A stretch of 64,000 nt of DNA from Pseudomonas tremae (GCF_001401155.1 NZ_LJRO01000278.1:1-64000), one strand, 5' to 3'. Positions 25,121 through 35,451 are shown, counted from the stretch's first letter. Numbers and translations are program-made. Notes: generated by a model not told the origin, from the letters alone.

Positions 25121-26683
25121 ATGCCCGCAGACCACGTTGTATTCCCGTCTACCCTCATCGGTGTGCAGCTGGACCCGCGCCAGGGGTTGAGTAAACAGCT
25201 TTATGCGGTTCTGCGTGAGCGCATCCTCGACGGCCGCTTGAGCGGTGCAACGCGGTTGCCGGCCAGCCGAGACCTGGCGAAGTCATTGGCTATTTCTCGC
25301 AACAGCGTGATGCGTGCATACGATCAGCTCTACGCGGAAGGTTTCATCGAGGGGCGGGTGGGCGATGGTACTTACGTTGCGCAGCTTTCCAGCAGCCGTC
25401 CTGCGCTTCAGGACAACCCTGGCAGAAAACTATCCACCAACTTGTCCACAGGTTTGCCCACAGGCTTATGCACAGCCTTGTCCACAGAAAGCGCAGAAAA
25501 TCCTGCGGATATTGGCGAACAAGTTATCCACAGCCGGGCAATGAAGTTGATCGAAAGCCATCAGTTGCGCGACCCGTCAGGCGAAGGTCCCAAGGCGTTC
25601 AGGGTGGGCGTTCCGGCGTTCGATCTGTTCCCGTTTGCGCTGTGGGGCAGGCTGTATGCGGCTTTCTGGCGTAGGCCTGATCTTCACCAGTTAGGCTATG
25701 GCGCTGCTGCGGGAGAGTGGCATTTGCGAGAGCTGATTGCAGTCTATCTGCGTTCTTCGCGAGGGCTGCACTGTCGTGCTGAGCAAATTGTGATCACCAG
25801 CGGCGCGCAACATGCCATAAGCCTTTGTGCACAATTGCTGTTGGCGCCGGGGGAGGCTGTCGCCGTCGAGAATCCGGGCTACCGCGCTGCCGGTCATGCG
25901 TTCGCCGTGGCTGGTGCCCGATTGCAGGGTGTGGCTGTCGATGCTGAGGGTATGCGCTGCGCCGATCTAGACCAGTCGGATTGCAGGCTGGCGTATGTCA
26001 CGCCTTCGCATCAATACCCCACAGGCGTGGTCATGAGTCTGGCGCGCCGGCTGGAACTGCTGGCTTGGGCCGAAAAGAACCAGAGCTGGATCGTCGAAGA
26101 TGATTACGACGGTGAGTACCGTTACAGCGGCGCACCTTTGGCGCCGCTGGCTGCACTCGATCAGACGGGCCGTGTGCTGTATGTCGGCACGTTTGGCAAA
26201 ATTGCTTTTCCGGCTTTGCGCCTTGGGTATCTGGTTCTCCCTGCAGCCCTGGTTCAGCCGTTCAGCCAGCGTAAGGCTGTGGACATGCGCCATACCGAAA
26301 TCAGTGTTCAGGCGGTCATGGCTCAGTTCATGGCAGCTGGGCATTTTCAACGACACATCCGCCGCATGCGTCGTGCAGCGCTCAGTCGTCGAGATGCGCT
26401 GCTGGCCGGCTGGCCTGAGAATATTGCCGGCTGCCAGGCGATGCCCAGAGTCGTGGCGGGCCTGCATGTGATGATCAAAGTGGACAGCGTCGCGCGTGAG
26501 CAAGCGCTGATTGCCAAGGCCATGAGCGTCGGTGTCGAAATGAACGCCTTAAGTGAATACTGGCTACCCGACTCCTGCGAGCCTATGGATAACCGTGCCG
26601 GGTTGGTGCTGGGTTTCGCCGCAGTGCCGGAACCCGCGATTGCGGATGCATTGAACAGGCTACGCGTGGCTTGGTCGGAGTAG
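25121..26683 (+). CDS. MocR-type regulator (GntR HTH + PLP aminotransferase fold)
   Basis: The 520-residue product has a GntR winged helix (about 15-85; LSGATRLPASRDLAKSLAISRNSVMRAYDQL in outline) joined to a class I aminotransferase domain (about 150-515). The PLP-binding lysine is K360 in YVGTFGKIAFPALRLGY, and the PLP-stacking region DDYDGEYRY is present. Such proteins sense PLP or amino compounds; PdxR is a known example. The linker (residues 104-123) is made of five tetrapeptides LSTN-LSTG-LPTG-LCTA-LSTE encoded by a 12-base tandem repeat. The likely target is the divergent PaiB-like/GNAT unit. Confidence 0.9.
   Translation: MPADHVVFPSTLIGVQLDPRQGLSKQLYAVLRERILDGRLSGATRLPASRDLAKSLAISRNSVMRAYDQLYAEGFIEGRVGDGTYVAQLSSSRPALQDNPGRKLSTNLSTGLPTGLCTALSTESAENPADIGEQVIHSRAMKLIESHQLRDPSGEGPKAFRVGVPAFDLFPFALWGRLYAAFWRRPDLHQLGYGAAAGEWHLRELIAVYLRSSRGLHCRAEQIVITSGAQHAISLCAQLLLAPGEAVAVENPGYRAAGHAFAVAGARLQGVAVDAEGMRCADLDQSDCRLAYVTPSHQYPTGVVMSLARRLELLAWAEKNQSWIVEDDYDGEYRYSGAPLAPLAALDQTGRVLYVGTFGKIAFPALRLGYLVLPAALVQPFSQRKAVDMRHTEISVQAVMAQFMAAGHFQRHIRRMRRAALSRRDALLAGWPENIAGCQAMPRVVAGLHVMIKVDSVAREQALIAKAMSVGVEMNALSEYWLPDSCEPMDNRAGLVLGFAAVPEPAIADALNRLRVAWSE
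25430..25489 (+). repeat. 12-base tandem repeat resembling a DnaA-box array
   Basis: Five units of exactly 12 bases start at 25430, 25442, 25454, 25466 and 25478. Their first nine bases are CTATCCACC, TTGTCCACA, TTGCCCACA, TTATGCACA and TTGTCCACA, each one or two changes from the DnaA nonamer TTATCCACA. A perfect nonamer follows at 25524-25532. The repeat is in frame and encodes L-x-T-x tetrapeptides of the MocR linker. Confidence 0.85.
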
Positions 26684-26736
26684 GTCGGCAGTACCCGTAT
26701 ACTCCGCACTTTCTGCTACCTGTCTTCGAGATACCC

Positions 26737-27948
26737 ATGAACAACTCTCTTACTGCAACACCCGGACGCAAGTTCGGCGCGCCGCTGGCTGCGTTGTTCC
26801 TGCTGCTGATGGGCGCCCAGTTTCTGCTGCTCAGCGTTGGCACTCGCCAGGTCATGTTATGGCTCGTGGGCGCCGCGCTGGGGATTACGCTTTACCACGC
26901 AGCATTCGGTTTCACGTCGGCATGGCGGGTTTTCATCCGTGAACGGCGTGGCGCCGGCTTGCGTGCGCAAATGGTGATGCTGGCCGTCGCCGTAGTGCTG
27001 TTTTTTCCAGCGCTGGGCGCGGGCACACTGTTTGGCCAGCCTGTTACCGGTCTTGTCGCGCCGGTCGGCGTGTCGGTCGTGGTTGGTGCGTTTATTTTCG
27101 GCATCGGCATGCAATTAGGCGGGGGCTGTGCGTCCGGCACGTTGTTCACTGCAGGTGGCGGCAATGCGCGAATGCTGGTGACGCTCCTGTTTTTCATCCT
27201 GGGCTCGCTGATTGCCACCCATCATGTGGACTGGTGGTTTGCCTTGCCGTCGTTGCCGCCGATTTCAGTGGTCAAGACCTTCGGCGTACTGCCGGCGCTG
27301 ATCGCCAATCTGGCGCTGTTTGCCTTGATCGCTCTGGCGACCATCAAGCTGGAAAAGCGCCGTCATGGTCAGCTCGAAGCGCCGGTCACCACTGAACATC
27401 GTGGTTTCTCTCGTGTGTTTCGCGGGCCGTGGGTTCTGATTTGGGGCGCCGTGGCGCTGGCGATTCTGAATTACGCGACGCTGGCACTGGCGGGGCGTCC
27501 CTGGGGCATCACCTCGGCATTCGCCCTGTGGGGCGCGAAAGCAGCCAGCGGTCTGGGCGTCGATGTCGGCAGTTGGGTGTTCTGGCAGAGCGCTGCGAAT
27601 GCCAAGGCTCTGGCCGCGCCTGTGTGGGAAGACATCACCAGTGTGATGGACATCGGCATTATGCTGGGCGCCTTGCTGGCAGCCGGACTGGCCGGACGTT
27701 TTGCGCCTAGCCTGGATATCCCTGTGCGGTCGCTGGTTGCCGCGGTTGTCGGCGGGCTGCTGCTGGGTTACGGCTCCCGACTGGCTTACGGTTGCAACAT
27801 TGGCGCCTATTTCAGCGGTATTGCGTCCGGCAGCCTGCACGGCTGGCTGTGGCTGATCGCTGCCTACATCGGCAACGTGGTCGGTGTCCGGTTGCGTCCG
27901 TTGTTCTTTACCGGAGAGCGGCCGGAAGTAGCATTGACTGGCTGCTGA
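26737..27948 (+). CDS. YeeE/YedE family transporter
   Basis: The 403-residue product is highly hydrophobic, with roughly nine to ten membrane helices. It has the two half-repeat signatures of the YeeE/YedE family: GIGMQLGGGCASGTLFTAGGG in outline and GSRLAYGCNIGAYFSGIASG, each with a conserved cysteine after glycines. Family members import thiosulfate or other sulfur compounds through a cysteine relay. The exact substrate is unknown here. The ATG at 26737 gives MNNSLTATPG; an in-frame start at 26671 would overlap the upstream gene. A TATACT hexamer at 26697-26702 may be its -10. Confidence 0.87.
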   Translation: MNNSLTATPGRKFGAPLAALFLLLMGAQFLLLSVGTRQVMLWLVGAALGITLYHAAFGFTSAWRVFIRERRGAGLRAQMVMLAVAVVLFFPALGAGTLFGQPVTGLVAPVGVSVVVGAFIFGIGMQLGGGCASGTLFTAGGGNARMLVTLLFFILGSLIATHHVDWWFALPSLPPISVVKTFGVLPALIANLALFALIALATIKLEKRRHGQLEAPVTTEHRGFSRVFRGPWVLIWGAVALAILNYATLALAGRPWGITSAFALWGAKAASGLGVDVGSWVFWQSAANAKALAAPVWEDITSVMDIGIMLGALLAAGLAGRFAPSLDIPVRSLVAAVVGGLLLGYGSRLAYGCNIGAYFSGIASGSLHGWLWLIAAYIGNVVGVRLRPLFFTGERPEVALTGC

Positions 27949-28067
27949 AACGTTTCATACCCCGAGATAAAGCGGGCCGTTTGCGAACCATCTGCCGAAT
28001 TGGCATTCAAACGCCAGGCAATAGCGATTCGAATGCGCGCTCGCTTAATCATCAATGGGGTAGTCCT

Positions 28068-28955
28068 GTGCAGCAAACGATCATTTCGAAAGTACGTTTT
28101 CTCGGCAAGACCATTGGTTACGTAGGTTGGTCGCTTTTTTGGCTGCTGATCTGGGATGTCATTGTTACTGTTGATTTCATGCTGTTTTTCGATCGAAAGA
28201 TCAACCTGCCTTCGTTACCCCTGACCTTGCTCGGCTCAGCGCTGGTGGTGCTGACCAGCTTTCGTAATTCCAGTGCCTACAACCGCTGGTGGGAAGCGCG
28301 AACGCTGTGGGGCGCAATGGTCAACAGCTCGCGCAGCTTTGCTCGTCAGGTCTTGACGCTGGTCGAGGACGATGACGGTATCAACCCGGTCAAGCCTATT
28401 CTGCTGCGCCGCCACGTGGCCTACGTGAAGTGTCTGTCGGCACATTTGAAAGGTGTCGAGTGTGGCGAAGAGATCCAGCAACTGATCCCCCGCGAGGAAT
28501 TCGAGCGCCGCCACGACACCAACAACTTTCCCAACGACGTGCTCAATGTGTCAGCTGCACTGTTGGCGAAGGAGTACCAGGCGGGGCGTCTGGACAGCAT
28601 TCGGCTGGCGCGTCTGGAGTCGACCATGGTGGACCTTTCCAATTGCCAGGGCGGCATGGAGCGTATTGCCAACACGCCTTTGCCTTATCCGTACGTTGCA
28701 TTCCCAAGGCTGTTCATCACGCTGTTCTGCGTGATCGTACCGATCGGTCTGGTGGAAACACTGGGCTGGTTCACGCCGCTCGCGTCCACCGTGGTGGGCT
28801 TCATGCTGTTGGCTATCGAGAAGATCGGCACCGACCTGCAAAGCCCGTTTCGTGCCAGTGAACACGTAATTCAGACGAATGCGCTGTGCAACAACATCGA
28901 ACGCAACCTCGATTCGATGCTCAGATGCGCGCAGGAAGAAAGCAAGGCTTCGTAA
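28068..28955 (+). CDS. Bestrophin-family ion channel (YneE-like)
   Basis: The 295-residue product belongs to the bacterial bestrophin family (former UPF0187). It has an N-terminal helix pair (IGYVGWSLFWLLIWDVIV), the conserved FRNSSAYNRWWEARTLWG and ERIANTPLPYPYVAF motifs, and two more helices (LFITLFCVIVPIGLVETLGW and after). Homologues form pentameric ion channels in the inner membrane. The start is a GTG at 28068 preceded by GGGG. Earlier in-frame starts lie in the upstream gene. A hairpin at 28963-28990 follows the stop. Confidence 0.88.
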   Translation: MQQTIISKVRFLGKTIGYVGWSLFWLLIWDVIVTVDFMLFFDRKINLPSLPLTLLGSALVVLTSFRNSSAYNRWWEARTLWGAMVNSSRSFARQVLTLVEDDDGINPVKPILLRRHVAYVKCLSAHLKGVECGEEIQQLIPREEFERRHDTNNFPNDVLNVSAALLAKEYQAGRLDSIRLARLESTMVDLSNCQGGMERIANTPLPYPYVAFPRLFITLFCVIVPIGLVETLGWFTPLASTVVGFMLLAIEKIGTDLQSPFRASEHVIQTNALCNNIERNLDSMLRCAQEESKAS

Positions 28956-28962
28956 AGAGGAT

Positions 28963-28990
28963 GAGGCGTTCCGCATGTGCGGGACGCCTC
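28963..28990 (+). terminator. Hairpin between bestrophin and asparaginase genes
   Basis: Arms GAGGCGT-CCGC and GCGG-ACGCCTC pair over 11 base pairs with one internal mismatch and a 4-base loop. There is no T-tract, so this is a weak or bidirectional terminator or an mRNA-stability element between convergent genes. Confidence 0.5.
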
Positions 28991-29016
28991 GGACAACGCA
29001 GGGCCGCTACAGCGGC

Positions 29017-30021
29017 TTAACGCAACTCGCCACACAGATCCAGTTCGACCAGGCGGCGAACGTCCTCGGTCGACAGGCCTGCGCCAAGCAATGCATGCAA
29101 CTTGCCCAGCGCCGCCTCACGGGTCATGCCACCCCCGGAAAGCACGCCTGCGCTGCGCAGGCGGCTACCCGCTTCATACACGTCCAGCTCGACACCGCCT
29201 TCGTGGCATTGAGTGATCGCGACCACGCAGATGCCGTGCGCGCGCGCGTTTTCCAGACTGGCAATGAATTGCGGATCGTCGCTCGGCCCTGTGCCGTTGC
29301 CGAAGCATTCGAGCACCAGGCCCTGAATACCGCTGTTGATCAGGCCGTCGAGCTGCGCAGCGCCAATCCCGGGGAATAATGGCAGCACCGCGACATTGGC
29401 CAGCGTTCTGGGCTGACGGTAATCCAGCGCATCCGGTAGCGAAACGGCGGAGAAACCACCGCGCGAGCGTTGCAGGGGCGCAAACGGCTGACGCCCGAAG
29501 CTGCGGATTTTCGCGCAGCGGGTGGGCGCCATCAGTTGTCCGTGGAAGTACAGCTGCACGCCGGAAACCAGGCCTGAGCCCAGCGCGAGCAGGGCGCCAT
29601 TGACGTTTTCCCAAGCATCGCTGTCCTGCACGCCGGCAGGCAGCATCGAACCCGTGAACACCACCGGGGCGTCGAACCCCAGCAGCTGGAAGCACATGGC
29701 CGCAGCGCTGTAGGCCAGGGTGTCGGTGCCGTGCAGTACCAGCACCGCATCGCAACCGTCGACATCCACCGCCTCGATCACCGCGTCCCGCAGGCGCAGC
29801 CAGTAGGCTGGCGTCATGTTGGCGCTGTCGATCAGTGGCGACATCTCGCGAAAGTGCCACTGCGGTACGACCAGTTCAGGGTGCTCTGCCAGTTGCCCTG
29901 CCATCCGCGCCTCGAACCCCGAGGCGGGAGCCAGGCCGTTGGCGCTGGCTTGCATGCCGATGGTGCCGCCGGTGTAAAGAACCATCACGCGTCGAGCGGG
30001 TTTATGTGCATCAAGAGTCAT
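29017..30021 (-). CDS. ansA: L-asparaginase
   Basis: The 334-residue product has both asparaginase threonine motifs: YTGGTIGM (about residues 16-23, nucleophile Thr) and LHGTDTLAYSAAA (about 94-106, Thr-Asp catalytic pair), plus VFTGSMLPA. It hydrolyses L-asparagine to aspartate and ammonia. No signal peptide is visible, so it should be cytoplasmic (type I-like). The start MTLDAHKPARRVMVLYTGG is preceded by GGAGAA. It lies 27 bases downstream of the amino-acid symporter gene and is probably co-transcribed with it; aspartase lies further upstream on the same strand, which fits asparagine/aspartate use. Confidence 0.9.
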   Translation of the reverse strand: MTLDAHKPARRVMVLYTGGTIGMQASANGLAPASGFEARMAGQLAEHPELVVPQWHFREMSPLIDSANMTPAYWLRLRDAVIEAVDVDGCDAVLVLHGTDTLAYSAAAMCFQLLGFDAPVVFTGSMLPAGVQDSDAWENVNGALLALGSGLVSGVQLYFHGQLMAPTRCAKIRSFGRQPFAPLQRSRGGFSAVSLPDALDYRQPRTLANVAVLPLFPGIGAAQLDGLINSGIQGLVLECFGNGTGPSDDPQFIASLENARAHGICVVAITQCHEGGVELDVYEAGSRLRSAGVLSGGGMTREAALGKLHALLGAGLSTEDVRRLVELDLCGELR

Positions 30022-30048
30022 GGTTCTTCTCCGGCGTAACGTCGCGTT

Positions 30049-31500
30049 TTATCGTGCTTCAGGCGCCGGCTTGGCGGCCATTTCGGCGTCGTGTGTCGAC
30101 TGGCGAGTCGGGTTGGCCGGCCATGCGTTGCGGTCCAGGTCCAGGTCCGGGAACTGACTGGAGTCGAACACCGGCGTCTTGACGCCCGCACGGCGCTGAG
30201 CATCGTAGTCGTTGAGGATGCGCTTGACGACTTTGAACAGCATGGCCAACGCAATCAGGTTGACGAACGCCAGCATGGTCATGGTGATGTCTGCAAAGGC
30301 CAGCACGTCTTTCAGATCGACCACGGCACCCCACAGGATCAGTGCCAGAACCGCGATACGGTAAAGCACGATGGCCTTGAGCTTCTCGCCAAACAAAAAC
30401 CGCAGGCTGTTTTCGCCCAGGTAGTAGTTGTAGAGAATCGAGGTGAAGACGAACAGCGCCAGCGCCACGCTGATGAAGATTCGACCCCAGTCACCGACCA
30501 CTGCGGCCAGCGAGTTTTGCGCCAGTACGATGCCGTTGCCGTCATAACCGATGTCGTAGATACCCGACAGCAGGATCAGCAGGGCGGTGCAGGTGCAGAT
30601 GACGAAAGTGTCGAGGAATACGCTGAACGCCTGAACCACACCCTGCGCCACTGGGTGTTCTACGTGCGCCACAGCAGCTACGTTGGGCGCGCTGCCCAAG
30701 CCAGCTTCGTTGGCGAAGACGCCGCGCTTGACGCCCATCACGATCGCGCTGCCGATCAGGCCGCCAAACACTGGATCAATGCCGAAGGCGCTTCGGACGA
30801 TGGTCATCAGCATGGCTGGAACGTGATCGATCTGCAGAACGATGACGTAGATGGTGACTGCGATGTAGATCAGGGTCTTGACCGGAACCAGCAGATCGGA
30901 AATAGCCGCGATACGCTTGATGCCGCCGATGAAGGCCAGGCCGAGCAGCACAACCAGGCACAGGCCGGTGGTCGTGGTGTCGATGTTGAATGCGCTTTTC
31001 AACGAGTCCGTCACTGCGTGGGATTGCAGGCCGTTGAAGGCGAAACCGAAGGTCACCAGCAGCAATACGGCCATGACCATACCCAGCCAGCGTTTACCTA
31101 GGCCGTGCTGGATGTAATACGCCGGACCGCCACGAAACTGGCCCTCGGAATCCTTGCGCTTGTAGAGCTGCGCAAGCGAACACTCGATGAAGCTGCTGGA
31201 CATGCCGACCAATGCGGTGACCCACATCCAGAACACAGCACCCGGGCCACCGAGCGTCACGGCAATGCCGACGCCTGCAATGTTGCCCGCACCGACGCGG
31301 CCCGCAAGGCTGAGCATCAGGGCCTGAAACGAACTCAGCTGGCCGGCGCTACTGCGCAGACTGTCGCGAAAAACCGAGAACATGTGGAAAAAGTGTCGAA
31401 ACTGGACGAAACGCGAGCGGATCGTGAAGTAACTACCCAGGCCAACGATAAGTACGATCAGTACCTTACCGGAGAGAAAGTCGTTAATCATTTCCAACAT
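30049..31500 (-). CDS. Alanine/glycine:cation symporter (AGCS family)
   Basis: The 483-residue product has about 10-11 membrane helices and AGCS signatures: GRVGAGNIAGVGIAVTLGGPGAVFWMW in outline, AYYIQHGLGKRWLG, and GVKRGVFANEAGLGSAPN. It takes up alanine, glycine or related amino acids with Na+ or H+. The start at 31500 has GAGG about nine bases upstream. The C-terminal 60 residues are hydrophilic and basic. ansA follows 27 bases later on the same strand. Substrate preference cannot be told from the sequence. Confidence 0.92.
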   Translation of the reverse strand: MLEMINDFLSGKVLIVLIVGLGSYFTIRSRFVQFRHFFHMFSVFRDSLRSSAGQLSSFQALMLSLAGRVGAGNIAGVGIAVTLGGPGAVFWMWVTALVGMSSSFIECSLAQLYKRKDSEGQFRGGPAYYIQHGLGKRWLGMVMAVLLLVTFGFAFNGLQSHAVTDSLKSAFNIDTTTTGLCLVVLLGLAFIGGIKRIAAISDLLVPVKTLIYIAVTIYVIVLQIDHVPAMLMTIVRSAFGIDPVFGGLIGSAIVMGVKRGVFANEAGLGSAPNVAAVAHVEHPVAQGVVQAFSVFLDTFVICTCTALLILLSGIYDIGYDGNGIVLAQNSLAAVVGDWGRIFISVALALFVFTSILYNYYLGENSLRFLFGEKLKAIVLYRIAVLALILWGAVVDLKDVLAFADITMTMLAFVNLIALAMLFKVVKRILNDYDAQRRAGVKTPVFDSSQFPDLDLDRNAWPANPTRQSTHDAEMAAKPAPEAR

Positions 31501-31684
31501 TTTTGTTATTCCTCGCTACTTTTGAGGGGGCGCACTATACCGGTGCAAAGTTTTTACGTCTGTAGTCGCGTTCTTGTGAGGCTGATTCTTCATTCGCGAC
31601 ACTGAATGAATATTCCTGCGAATTATGCCGCAGAAATAAGGGACCTAAGGCTCTGGATCCAATATCTGAGTCCTGTGCCGGAGG

Positions 31685-31720
31685 CAAAAAAAAGGGCCTG
31701 GAGAATCACTTCCAGACCCT
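31685..31720 (-). terminator. Rho-independent terminator of aspA
   Basis: On the minus strand the arms GGGTCTGGAAG and CTCCAGGCCC enclose a short loop and are followed by an eight-base T run. A second small hairpin (CCCTC/GAGGG around 31717-31735) overlaps it. It lies between aspA and the symporter gene. Confidence 0.85.
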
Positions 31721-31781
31721 CAAAAAATTGAGGGGTGTCTAGGCCCTCAATCTGGTGAGCAGGTTGCGCAGCTCATTCCTG

Positions 31782-33206
<1,425 letters not shown>

Positions 33207-33302
33207 GATAAGAAGAGTCTCAAAAAAGGCACGGACAATGCCGGAACGCCACGAATAGTGGGCCTGCCGTTCCGGCTTGACCAATGCTGTTAAACGCTGG
33301 CC

Positions 33303-33319
33303 TATGCAATAACGGCATA
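33303..33319. promoter_or_regulatory. Candidate LysR operator between aspA and the LysR gene
   Basis: TATGC-AATAACG-GCATA is a perfect inverted repeat with 5-base arms in the 317-base intergenic region (33207-33523). Its symmetry fits LysR binding. No other clear signal was seen in this gap. Confidence 0.45.
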
Positions 33320-33523
33320 ATGGGTGTGTGACCTGGATTCCTCTCGTAGCGTAAAGAGGGCAAAATGTCGCACCTGGTTTGCGGTTCAATATCGTCGGGT
33401 GATGGTCAGGTCATGTATCTGCACTGCGTTACCGGACGTCCCATCGAGGTCGCTTCAAACCGGTGCTTGCAGGGCACGCGCAGTCGCCTGTCGAGGCAGT
33501 CATCCATTGTCCGGGAGGACCTG

Positions 33524-34429
33524 ATGAATCTGGAAAGCAAATGGCTGGAGGATTTCAGCGCCCTGGCGGCCACTCGCAGCTTTTCCCAGGCGGCCGATCG
33601 CCGCTTCGTGACCCAGCCCGCGTTCAGTCGACGTATCCGCAGTCTCGAGGCTGCGCTGGGGCTCACGCTGGTCAACCGCACACGCACACCGATCGAGTTG
33701 ACTGCAGCCGGGCAGCTGTTTCTGGTCACGGCGCGTACGGTAATCGAGCAACTGGGCGAAGTGGTGCGCCACCTGCATCATCTTGAGGGTGGTCAGGGCG
33801 AAGTCATGCAGGTGGCGGCAGCTCACTCCCTGGCGCTCGGATTCTTCCCGCGCTGGATCGCCCAGTTGCGCAACGAAGGCCTGAACATTGCGACGCGACT
33901 GGTCGCCACCAATGTCGGGGACGCCGTGCATGCGTTGCGCGAAGGGGGATGCGACCTGATGCTGGCATTCTACGACCCCGACGCGGCGCTGCAGATGGAC
34001 GCTGAGATCTTCCCTTCGCTGCATCTGGGGCATACCGAAATGCTGCCGGTGTGTGCCGCCGATGCCAATGGCCGGCCCTTGTTCGATATGGAAGGCGAGG
34101 CGAGCGTGCCGCTGCTCGCCTACAGCGCGGGAGCCTTTCTCGGGCGCTCGGTGAATCTGTTGCTGCGCCAGCGCAATCTGCGCTTCACGACGGTGTATGA
34201 GACGGCGATGGCAGACAGCCTGAAAAGCATGGCGCTTGAAGGGCTGGGCATCGCCTGGGTGCCGCACCTGAGTGTGCGCGCCGAGCTCGCACGCGGTGAG
34301 CTGGTGGTGTGTGGCGGACCGCAATGGCATGTGCCGCTGGAGATCAGGCTTTACCGTTGCGCACTGGTGCGCAAGGCCAATGTTCGCCTGCTGTGGCGCA
34401 AGCTGGAAAGCGCCGCTTCTTCTGAATGA
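33524..34429 (+). CDS. LysR-family regulator, HypT/YjiE-like
   Basis: The 301-residue product begins NLESKWLEDFSALAATRSFSQAADRRFVTQPAFSRRIRSLE in outline, which closely resembles the start of E. coli HypT (YjiE), a hypochlorite-responsive LysR protein. The effector domain spans about 90-295. The ATG at 33524 follows GGGAGG, a strong ribosome site. Divergent placement with aspA suggests it controls aspA or itself. Whether it senses oxidants is unknown; HypT's key methionines cannot be compared reliably by eye. Confidence 0.82.
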   Translation: MNLESKWLEDFSALAATRSFSQAADRRFVTQPAFSRRIRSLEAALGLTLVNRTRTPIELTAAGQLFLVTARTVIEQLGEVVRHLHHLEGGQGEVMQVAAAHSLALGFFPRWIAQLRNEGLNIATRLVATNVGDAVHALREGGCDLMLAFYDPDAALQMDAEIFPSLHLGHTEMLPVCAADANGRPLFDMEGEASVPLLAYSAGAFLGRSVNLLLRQRNLRFTTVYETAMADSLKSMALEGLGIAWVPHLSVRAELARGELVVCGGPQWHVPLEIRLYRCALVRKANVRLLWRKLESAASSE

Positions 34430-34472
34430 GGCATGAGGGGGCTGGCGCGGTACTTCACGCCAGGCCGATTGC

Positions 34473-35087
34473 CTAGCGAACAGCCAGCTTGGCTACATAA
34501 CTGCGAATCAGCGCCTTGTTGGCTTTGCTGAAGTAATGACAGGGGATGATCGAGGTGCTGGCGTTCCCCCACATGATGGTCTGGCAGGGGAAACCCGTTG
34601 CATCTTCATGTTCAGCGCCAAACAGGTGGCCTACCTCGTGCGCCAGCGTGTTGTCGTCTTTAAGGGACGTCACGGCGACGTGATAGTTTGTTGCCGCGAC
34701 GCCATGTGTCACGCCATTGATTTTATTGGACGTCACCAGCACGTATTTATGCCGCTCCGAGGGGCGCGGCAGGTTCTTGGCGTTTGCGTATTCGATACTC
34801 GCCTGGAACAACGTGTAGAGCAGTTTTTCCAGGTTGTCCCCGCGATAGTGGAAGTTTGTAAGGCCGGGCTCATCCTTGATAAATGTGACGGTCGTCCTGC
34901 GGCCGGTGATGTCGTGTAATTGGGCGAGCAGGGAGGGCAGGTAGCTTTCTTTCAGTTCGGCGCGTTCACGCTGTGTCAGCTGATCGTGCATGATCACGAA
35001 GAGGCCCAGATTGGGTTCATCCGCGCTGGCAAACGGCAGGTAAAGAAAGATTGCCAGGGTCAGCAAGATGTTCAGATTTTTTTGCAT
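34473..35087 (-). CDS. Secreted metzincin-type zinc protease
   Basis: The 204-residue product has a signal peptide (MQKNLNILLTLAIFLYLPFASA) and the extended zinc motif HEVGHLFGAEH at residues 150-160 (H150, E151, H154, G157, H160), the HExxHxxGxxH pattern of metzincins. A downstream methionine in CQTIMWGN (M172) can serve as the Met-turn. The mature protein of about 180 residues is nearly only a catalytic domain, with no visible pro-region or haemopexin/RTX repeats. Two cysteines (C168, C183) may pair. The substrate is unknown. It is convergent with the LysR gene and stands alone. Confidence 0.82.
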   Translation of the reverse strand: MQKNLNILLTLAIFLYLPFASADEPNLGLFVIMHDQLTQRERAELKESYLPSLLAQLHDITGRRTTVTFIKDEPGLTNFHYRGDNLEKLLYTLFQASIEYANAKNLPRPSERHKYVLVTSNKINGVTHGVAATNYHVAVTSLKDDNTLAHEVGHLFGAEHEDATGFPCQTIMWGNASTSIIPCHYFSKANKALIRSYVAKLAVR

Positions 35088-35344
35088 GTGTACGTTCTCA
35101 TCCTTGAGAGTCAGGTCAAAAAGGCGACTTCAATGTCGTGGAAACAGTTAAACAAACGCTGACCAGCGCTGACAGTCGCATAGGCTGCTTCGATAAGCAG
35201 GACAAGGATTCTCGTGATGTAAGACGCAACGCCTGCGCGACGAATCTTCGGTTTCACCCTGGTAGTTATCAGGCTCGCATACCGACTGCAGCCAATGCTT
35301 GCGCCCCTGCCCGGCATTGCCGCTGACGGAAGGTGATCCGAGGT

Positions 35345-35373
35345 GCTTTAAACGCACCACTTTGCGGTATACT
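35345..35373 (+). promoter_or_regulatory. Candidate purE promoter with overlapping inverted repeat
   Basis: A good -10 hexamer TATACT is at 35368-35373, with a weak -35 near 35345-35352. The -35 area lies in an inverted repeat GGTGC-TTTAAAC-GCACC (35342-35358) that could be an operator. The rest of the 401-base gap 35088-35488 shows no gene. Confidence 0.55.
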
Positions 35374-35410
35374 GCGCGGCCTTTGGCCGGCTAAATCGGT
35401 CACTATTCGT

Positions 35411-35451
35411 ACAACAAGCCACGCCGGTTCCCCCGCGTGGCTTGTTGTTTT
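35411..35451 (+). terminator. Terminator-like hairpin in the purE leader (possible attenuator)
   Basis: Arms ACAACAAGCCACGC (35411-35424) and GCGTGGCTTGTTGT (35435-35448) pair perfectly over 14 base pairs around a 10-base C-rich loop and end in four T residues. It lies between the -10 at 35368 and the purE start at 35489, so transcription of purEK must read through it. Confidence 0.75.

Noticed and set aside
30091..31101. A 336-codon open frame antisense to the amino-acid symporter.
   Set aside because: The symporter on the other strand is well supported; the frame has low-complexity, glutamine- and histidine-rich sequence with no family.
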